Below are positions 56,816 through 64,000 of a DNA stretch of 64,000 nt, in pieces. The position numbers and the translations under genes were made by a program. Numbering within the stretch: the stretch's first letter is position 1; every line of letters begins with the position of its first letter. The notes below the pieces were generated by a model. That model was not told the origin of the DNA, did not search any database, and was given only the letters and a program-made list of their open reading frames with translations. The DNA is taken from contig CP136067.1 in assembly GCA_032622095.1 (NCBI GenBank), forward strand, positions 195,384,052-195,448,051. Reading direction: 5' to 3'. The DNA is from Siphonodentalium dalli (taxonomy: Eukaryota > Mollusca > Scaphopoda > Gadilida > Siphonodentaliidae).

Positions 56816-59299
56816 GACTACAATGTAACATTTTGATCATGTTACCAAATGAACAATACAAATTACTTTGGGGTGAAGCTTTTTCAGGATTTCACATTCC
56901 TGCCATGTGAAGGACTCGAGAATGAAACATTGATATATACATAAATTTGCCCAGTTACTTATTGTGAATTCACTACTGCAACCTATTCAAGGTAGCAAAC
57001 ATTCTAAAGACTAGCAGCTGTTACCTGTACCAATCATTTGAAGCTGCAAATTAATCAATCGCGCCAAGGTCCTTGGCTTGTTGAATAGTTTGCAAATTTT
57101 AAAACTAAACTTTTATTGAAAAACATATCATGTTTGTTGTATGGGTGACAATGTATACGGTTGATATTTTAAGTAAAATCTTATCGGTGCCGAAGACTGT
57201 GTCATTGGTAATGCAAGATCAATATGTTGGCCAGATTAAGAAGCAATATGGTGCTTTGGTTCTGAGTTCTACAGGTACTTGTAGCGATAGTTTGTGCAAG
57301 AAATTGATGTATGTCATGTCGAGTCCCTCAAGCACATTTACAAGTACCACGATTCCAAACTTAAGATGTCACAGCAACATGGAAAATTGTTCTTCGATTT
57401 TTTAATCTCAGATTACATTGTTCATGCATCTCCATTGATAGTTGTTACATCTCTGGTGTCAGTTACCAAGTCCCTCCTCTGTTTGTACTTGAACATAATT
57501 GAGGAAAGTTCATTTATTTCTATGTTATGACACCTACTGTGTGTATGTAGGTAGAGAGACTACTCATTTTGATAAATTGTGTGCATTGATTCTGTCTATA
57601 AACTATCCTTCATAACTAGGTTGATATTTTGTCTGTGTTATAAGGGCAGATATAGTTTATACAAATATATGTTGAAGCTGTGGGGGGTCGATGGCATTGG
57701 CTTCTTTGAAACCTGTTTTGTTATGTGTCGCTAAGTTTATCCACAGTCTTTTTGTAGAGAGAAAGCACTTGTCATACACACACATAAACAATTAGTTTAT
57801 GGGTCAATATTATGTTGTGAGCTCCCTGGTCACGGGAACAAGTGTCTTATATTTGGTACCATTTTGAAATTGTTGGTTTTGGTCAATTTTGTATTTGCTC
57901 ACTTTTGGAGTTTTGGGGACAAGGTGCTCCGAGATGGATAATCCCATCCTAGCATGTCATAGAAAATAATAGAAGTGATGTATATATGTGGTTATCATGT
58001 AGATATATCACAGCAAGTTTCAATTAGGGGCAAAAATGTCAGAACAATGGGCTGAACCCAAAATTGGGTCTAAATTTTAACGGTCTATGTAGAAGTTAAG
58101 ATGTATAACTATAGTCGTTCCATATGGTATATACCCATTGCAATGTAGTGGATAATTCTTTCGTGAATCAACATAATGTGAAAGATATAGAAAATTAACA
58201 TATACAAAGGGAAAATTCTGGTGTTGGATATACACGGTGGGTGTTGTTGTTGTTGTAATTGGGGGGTCTGAAAGCCTGAACACATCTTTAGTCACTTAAG
58301 CAGTTATTCTCCGGGCCCATTTTCATGTTGGGTCCCATTAAGATCAATTAGGAAATTTTGTAAAGTTGTTTTAAAAAATACGTATTTTTTATACCAAAAA
58401 CGTGTTTGGGGATGGGTAGTTAAATTGAATACCTCCCAAATCATTCAAACTTTTTTGTCAACTTCTTTCTGTATATGCAATTACTATCACATAGTTTGCC
58501 ATTATTGCGATATTCGTTTGAACGACTAATGTTTGAAAAAACAATATTTCCGTGAAAAAGCCAGGCTGGTGGTCGTCATAAACTTCCAGGATACAAGATC
58601 TGGGTGGTTGGGTGGGTTTTTCCAAATTTCCAAATCCATGTTTAAAGACAAATTATGAATACTGAAATGAATATGATATTCACACTTAAACTTGACCAAA
58701 ATAGAGCATTAGTCAACTGAATGGGGTGCCCCTTCCAATGTTTACCCAATGTCATGGGGTGGGTCCGGCTTCTGACAAGGAAAAAATGCACTGAAAAAAA
58801 TAAAAAATTCTATCAGTTAATTCTCACATGTTTTCATTGTTGTTTTTATCGACCCTTCACTTATCCCTGTGATGCCAATGTGAGACCATTTAATTCTTCT
58901 AACACTTTAAATTGTAAGTATATTGAAAGATAAACAGATCATCTGTATTATTGCATAATGTTCATCCTTGGATATAAACAAGGGTGTAATTTTGGGTATG
59001 GCTGGACTGTTTTGGCCGTACAATATTTTGCTGGCAAAGGTGAATGATATACTTCTAACATGCAGGACCAGGGCACGATCACGGCCCAATGCATTTCCGA
59101 TCAGTTCAGTTCCAATGTTAACAATCCCGGTATGCCCAATTAACTTTTTAAGAGTATGGAACAACGAATTGATCATAACATTTGAACAGTACACGTAGTT
59201 ATGATAAGTTGCTTCATATTCCGTGCATACATGTATGCATATGCATGGTATAGATCTGGCGTTAATATATAAACATACCGACCAATGGCCCTTTCAGGC

Positions 59300-59590
59300 A
59301 TAACACAAACTCCTTTCCAATATATGCAAGTCGACCATAGGCATTAGCCTATAACAAATTTTATATTAGTTTTTATAATTGTTAAAAATGTAAGAAAAAA
59401 TGATAAAGATAATAAAATATTGTTAAAGAATATAAGAAATAATGATAACAAATTATAAAAATTGTTAAAAAATGTAAGAAAAAGATATAAAAATTGATAA
59501 AGATGTAATAAAAAATGATACAAATTGTCCAAAGAATGTAAGAAAAAATGACAAAATTGTTAAAGAATTTAAGAAAAAATTATGAAAAAA
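59300..59590. repeat. Decayed twin-palindrome MITE with expanded spacer
   Basis: ATATATGCAAGTCGACCATAGG recalls palindrome P1. It is followed by about 250 bases of TTGTTAAAGAATGTAAGAAA-AAATGATAA units, about eight copies of the MITE's A/T spacer word at ~30-base intervals with divergence. An old MITE whose spacer turned into a minisatellite is the simplest reading. Confidence 0.55.
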
Positions 59591-59619
59591 GTGATGAGGG
59601 AGGGCGGTATTTATTTTTA

Positions 59620-60160
59620 GTATTTATTACAACTTTAAGCCATGAGGGAGGCAGGTTTTTAGCTATAGTCATCACTCCTCGTCCGTCCATCCATCTGTCC
59701 GTCCGTCAAGAATCATCTTCTCCTCCAGAATCGTAAGATGGAACAGGTTCATATTTGGTGTGGATGTTCCCTAGGTGAATCTCATTAAGATTTGTTCAAA
59801 TGAGGTCATCAGGTCAATTAGTTGAAAAAGCAGGGCCACAACTCTAATCCTTCATAGTAATTCTTAGAACGACTTCTTTTCCAGAACTATAATGCCTAAT
59901 GGGTTCATATTTGGTGTGGATGTTTCCTAGGTGACTCCCATTCAGATTTATTCAAATGAGGTCACCAGGTTGATTAGTTGAGAAACCAGGGCCATAACTC
60001 ATAGTAATTCTTACAATGACTTCTTCTCAAGGAATATTGTGCTGACTAAGCTTATATTTGGTACGGAGGGACATTGGTTGACTGGGGTTCAGATTTGTTC
60101 AAATGGGGTCACTGGGTCAAATAGGGGCAGAGCCAGGGACATAACTTTAAAACAAAAAAC
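59620..60160 (+). repeat. GTCC-headed repeat with TAGTAATTCTTA units
   Basis: TTTAAGCCATGAGGGAGGCA opens the repeat, followed by CGTCCGTCCATCCATCTGTC and two to three units containing TTCAAATGAGGTCA, AGGGCCATAACTC and TAGTAATTCTTA. Same family as 5566-6110 and 61740-62080. Confidence 0.65.
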
Positions 60161-60644
60161 TTCATTTTGACCTTTAATTTATTTTAGACACATCACAGCC
60201 TCATATTTCTTACCTAGATTTTTCTTAGCACGTTCTTCAACTGTATGGATTTTGATATTGTTTATTTAACCCTTTCCACTCTTGTTTTTATATAGAATTC
60301 ATCCAAGACAGGATTACTCAAACATTTTTCATCTGATCGACACCAAATTTGGTATATGAATTTTTGACACTTATATACAGATCAAGTTTGGGTTTGATCC
60401 GATATATTTTAACAGAGTTATGGCCCTTTATAATTCACACCTCATTGCTATGCACTATGAATTTTTAAGAGAACACTGAAGCCTGTATTATTGAAAAAGC
60501 CAATTTATCACAGTGTGAACACCTGATACTCTGGCTGAAGACTGCTTGCTTCAGACCAGTTTACCATCTGTCATTACATGACATGACATTAGTTAAACAC
60601 CTATTCTACAAGAATAAATAAGAATAGTCCATTGTTCATTTCTT

Positions 60645-60800
60645 CAAGCCTGGACATAGTGTGTCTGACATTTGCAGAATGAGGTCCCCAGATGGTGAAT
60701 TTAGTGTTGCTACCCCGTACAGCAGGCTAGCATCACCAAATACACCATCCATCACCAAATACACCATCCAGGACCTAATTCTGCTTAGGCCTCATCTTCT
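60645..60800 (+). repeat. Truncated foldback MITE relic
   Basis: CAAGCCTGGACATAGTGTGT, CAGAATGAGGTCCCCAGATG and GTGAATTTAGTGTTGCTACC match the left half of the 49241 family; the right end is missing after CCTAATTCTGCTTAGGCC. Confidence 0.65.
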
Positions 60801-61199
60801 GGGACAAAAAAAATATTTTTTAAACATGTTATAAAATTATAAAATTTGAAAAAAGTGACACCATTATAACATCTGCAGAGTTATGAAACTTTACTCTTTA
60901 ATGAAATTATGGAAACATTCCACCCTCCCCCACCCACCCCCTCCCACGTGGCCCAGACCCCACCCTGCCATCAACCAACATCCTTCCAAGCCATATCACC
61001 TCTCAATTTAATTAATACCTCTTCCACCACATAAGCATATATATCTGCAAAGACACAGGTCATTAATTTAGATTAGAATAATAGATGTCATCTGGCTAGT
61101 TTATGTAAACATATCTGTAGCAATTTAAAAACAAACTGGTGCTCCCAAGGTTAGGTGATGACTGACATTCAATGGTACTGTGCACGGCTTAGATTTCTT

Positions 61200-61645
61200 C
61201 AAGTCTGGAAATAGTGTGTCTGACATTTACAGAGTGAGGTCCCCAGATGGTGAATTTAGTGTTGCTACCCCATACAGCATGCTAGCATCACCAAATACAC
61301 CCTCCAGGGACCTAATTCTGCTTAGGCCTCATCTTCTGGGAAGTATCCTAAGTATCAAATTGACAGTTTGTTTTAGTCCCTTTTTTCCACCTGTTCAGTT
61401 TCAATGTCCCCCTAATTTGCAGAAGATAAAATGCATAATTGAGGTGCTCAATGGGTGTGTATCACCAACTTCAACTGTGGGACTTTAATCTGTTCCTAGG
61501 TTTTATTGGCCATTGAGGCCTAATCAGATTGAGGATGAATTCGGTGATGCTAGCAAGCCTTACGGAATATTCTCATTAAATCTGATTAAATCCACATTTT
61601 GGGGACCTAATTCTGCAAATGTCAGACATACTAAATTCAGGCTTG
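61200..61645. mobile_element. Longer member of the foldback MITE family
   Basis: Left end CAAGTCTGGAAATAGTGTGT, right end CTAAATTCAGGCTTG, with the same inner words (AGAGTGAGGTCCCCAGATGG; GGGGACCTAATTCTGCAAAT) but about 190 extra bases in the middle. No clear target duplication remains. Confidence 0.6.
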
Positions 61646-61739
61646 GCCATTTCATATTATTTTCTTAATCACCACTTATCCAGATGAAATCATACCACTA
61701 ATTTTCAAAGAAAAATTGGGGGGTATATATTGGATTATA

Positions 61740-62190
61740 TTTGTCTTCTATCTGTCAGGCTTCCATCCGTCTGCCTGTTGAGATGTCTATCCATCCATCT
61801 ATCAACAATTGTTTTCTTCTCCATATTAAAGACGGAATGTGTTTATATAGTTCAGTGTGCATGTTCCCTAGGTGTCTCACAATCAGATTTGTTCAATTAA
61901 GTTCATCACATCAAATACATGTAGGTGCGAAGCCAGTGCCATAACTCTTTCCCTCCATAGTAATTCTTAAAACAGTTTTTTTCTCAAGAACCATTGGGCC
62001 TATATAGCTTATATTTGGTATGGAGGGGCCTTGGGTGACCGGGGTTCAGATTTGTTCAAATGGGGTCATTTTTAGGAAATGAGGTCCCCAGAGGGTGAAT
62101 TCGGTGATGTTAGTCCACCTTGGCGGAATACTGTCATTAAATTCACCTGCAAAGGTCAGACACACTAAATACAGACTCGGCTGTTCCAAT
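61740..62190 (+). repeat. GTCC-type repeat unit and MITE fragment
   Basis: CCATCCGTCTGCC, CATAGTAATTCTTAAAACAG and GGGGTTCAGATTTGTTCAAA are shared with 59.6-60.2 kb. From ~62078, GAAATGAGGTCCCCAGAGGG to CAAAGGTCAGACACACTAAA is another decayed MITE of the 49241 family. Confidence 0.55.
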
Positions 62191-62199
62191 ATTAGTTTC

Positions 62200-62829
62200 T
62201 TAACCACCACTTATCCAGGTGAAATCATACCCTGATTTTTCAAAGAAAAATTGGGGGGTTTTATTGATATTACTAGATGAATGGATCTCATAGATGAGGA
62301 TTCACATTTGTTCTAATAGGGGCAGAGTTAAGAGATTTAACTCTCCACTATGCTGTTTGGTACTGGTATAATAATATTGATTTCTAGACAGCCTGGGTGG
62401 GGGCAATGTTTGAGGCAATGGGGAGGGAGTGTAGAGGGGTGGAGATATGACCCCCTACTTTGATCAAAACAGTTAAAAATTTCATGCCTGATACTACATT
62501 GAGTTGTAGATTAGATGTTCACACCAAAAATAAGTTAGAATTGTTCTCGTAGTTTGGTTTGATTTTCTAACATGTATGTTTTTAAACCATCAGTCCATAT
62601 GTTCCTACTTCAGGTTAAACTGTTGGACCGAATTGGCCACAAATTTTAACTTTATGGTGGGGTGTCAGGTTGGTAATTATCAAACGTTTGAGAGCTTGAA
62701 GTATTGGTACCAGTCGTAAAATTCAACCTAAGAGGAATGTACAAAAGGGTTTTTTGTGAACTTAGTACTGTGGTATGGTTGTCCTCTTTAAAAGGTAAGA
62801 GGTTGGAGATTTGTCAGTGATGTGCAATT
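62200..62829. other. No recognised feature
   Basis: Non-coding; scattered TTCAGATTTG-like words suggest repeat debris. Confidence 0.35.
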
Positions 62830-63055
62830 AGAAATTTCAAGGTGAAGAGCCCTGCTCATCTGAGAACATCCAGCTATGTCCATGTTTAGAACTACTTGTC
62901 TTAAGTGATTTTGTCAAGTACTGACTCTTGTAGTCTTCAGAGTCCCCGTCTTCTCAGTCCTTACAGTCTGGTGACGACCCACAGTCATTGACTGTCTTGT
63001 TATATTTATTTTTTTATTATACATTTTAACCATGCGGGAGGCAGGTTTTTTTTGT
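62830..63055 (+). repeat. Dispersed repeat shared with 9.6-9.8 kb
   Basis: TCAGAGTCCCCGTCTTCTCA, ACAGTCTGGTGACGACCCAC and AGTCATTGACTGTCTTGTTA match 9710-9777 in order; ends in ACCATGCGGGAGGCAGGTTT, the same word that opens the repeat at 59636. Confidence 0.6.
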
Positions 63056-63278
63056 TTAAATTATTTCCTTAAAATGTTTGTTAAAATACAGGAAGGGCAT
63101 GGTATTTAACATTTTTATACATCTCTGTGGCAGATATCTCTGTGAACAAGACAAATTATTATTTAATACATGTTTTATTATAGAACATCTGTCATCAGAA
63201 AACATGTACTGAATACTTAAAAATAAAAATAATAACACATACATATTAAAAGATCTAACATCAAGTGCATCAGAATAC

Positions 63279-63620
63279 TCAGAAAACGGAGAACATGTAC
63301 TGGACATCCCCTAAAAACTTCAAAAAGCGACCAAACAGTTCGGCAACAGTTTGAACGTTCAGTTCACGTGATATATTATAAAAGTCAGCTGTTTTAGATT
63401 TCCCAACATTCATTGTTATGGCTACATTTCTTTCTGTCGATTCGACGAAAGTGTTAAATTCCATTGGTATAACGTGGGTATCAATGAGTTGGCGACACAT
63501 GTCACCAACTGTCGCAGTTGGCCCAACCGACGTGATCGTCCATGGTACACGTGTAAACGGTGTTTTATTTTCGGCACGCGTTAAACACACGCGTTTACCA
63601 ACGTCGCCATTTTTATTGTT
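63279..63620 (-). CDS. Putative coding exon, product unknown
   Basis: The minus strand is open from an acceptor-like CTATTTTTAG (AG at 63621-63622) to a stop at 63279-63281, 113 codons. The frame has a balanced, non-repetitive composition: RVPWTITSVGPTATVGDMC, IDTHVIPMEFNTFVE, NVAITMNVGKS and LNVQTVAELFGRFLKFLGD. I recognise no family. The in-frame stop directly upstream overlaps the acceptor, which fits an internal or terminal exon and not a start. CpG use is higher than in the surroundings. It could be a host gene's last exon or a transposon piece; the window ends before earlier exons could be checked. Confidence 0.4.
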   Translation of the reverse strand, partial: NNKNGDVGKRVCLTRAENKTPFTRVPWTITSVGPTATVGDMCRQLIDTHVIPMEFNTFVESTERNVAITMNVGKSKTADFYNISRELNVQTVAELFGRFLKFLGDVQYMFSVF

Positions 63621-63622
63621 CT

Positions 63623-64000
63623 AAAAATAGAGATGAGAAATCACAGCACACTCTATTTGCAATTCGGAGTAGGGTGTACTCTATTGGCAGTTTTCGCGGG
63701 TAAACGGAATAGAATTTCCGACTTCCGGCGTTTGCGGAAATGGAAACCGGACATTACATTCCGCAAACATTAGAATAGCAAGTACAACGTTCGATTGACG
63801 TTTTCTTACAACAACTTGAACAAGACTGTTGTGCATTTCACAATATTTTCAATATATGTCATTTCGAATGCGGGATACATGTTATATATATTTATTTTGG
63901 AATGACAATAAAAAGCTTAAATGCGCACATATTTTTGGGACGCGGCGGTCACTGAGAACCGAACATATTTTTTTATTTGGCCTTATAGACTGGGCGATCA
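63623..64000. other. No recognised feature
   Basis: Sequence upstream (minus sense) of the putative exon; would be intron if the exon is real. Nothing further identified. Confidence 0.35.

Larger units (their letters stand above)
51790..59130 (+). repeat. Segmental tandem duplication, copy B (7.34 kb)
   Basis: Same content and orientation as copy A. The offset is 7088 bases at the left and grows by about 235 bases after the 47-bp repeat expansion at 55547-55828. Open frames at 57130-57530 repeat those of copy A. Confidence 0.95.

Noticed and set aside
58907-59194. Minus-strand open frame with IVNIGTELIGNALGRDRALVL
   Set aside because: Protein-like wording, but no family recognised, and it crosses the right breakpoint of the duplication, so the frame is not independent evidence of a gene.

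Overview
The window is eukaryotic, AT-rich, intron-and-repeat DNA with no operons and almost no intact coding sequence. The best guess is a bivalve (or related) mollusc. That guess rests on CCGT/GTCC microsatellites joined to ~160-bp and ~190-bp core repeats next to GC hairpins (the architecture of pearl/MgE/DTC84-type Helentron-associated elements, as I recall them from bivalves), on a C-type-lectin gene fragment, and on a DIRS-like retroelement. The organism call is inference, not proof.

Layout. 0.2-2.0 kb: a decayed transposase-like coding relic on the minus strand, cut by a mariner-like foldback MITE. 3.0-3.4 kb: first copy of a TTAA-flanked MITE built of two palindromes. 4.3-5.6 kb: a possible exon and the C-terminal end of a hAT transposase. 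6.4-9.6 kb: a pair of 60-bp inverted repeats enclosing a hAT MITE with a perfect 8-bp target duplication. 9.8-11.2 kb: a (GTCC)n / ~160-bp tandem element. 13.0-18.3 kb: a 5.27-kb foldback element, two inverted arms each ending in a ~42-bp minisatellite. 18.4-24.0 kb: Helitron-like modular elements with ~190-bp tandem arrays; one right end shows a hairpin plus CTAG. 24.0-25.2 kb: another hAT element with exact 8-bp duplications. 25.7 kb: last exon of a C-type lectin domain gene (minus strand). 27.5-29.7 kb: TTAA-type inverted repeats and a ~590-bp duplicated repeat. 30.6-38.7 kb: a second, half copy of the foldback family, split by a 5.2-kb DIRS-like element and by a 1.06-kb hAT element. 44.7-59.1 kb: a 7.1-kb tandem segmental duplication, each copy carrying the first half of a C-type lectin domain as an exon. 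59.3-63 kb: old repeat relics. 63.3-63.6 kb: an unidentified coding-like exon.

Only one host gene is reasonably supported: a minus-strand C-type lectin domain gene whose first-half exon (present twice, 46.6 and 53.7 kb) and second-half exon (25.7 kb) have matching phase-1 splice junctions. Everything else is mobile DNA and its debris. The richest material is structural: the DIRS-like element keeps a readable internal complementary region joining the complements of its two ends, and the order of insertions at 30-38 kb can be read directly.
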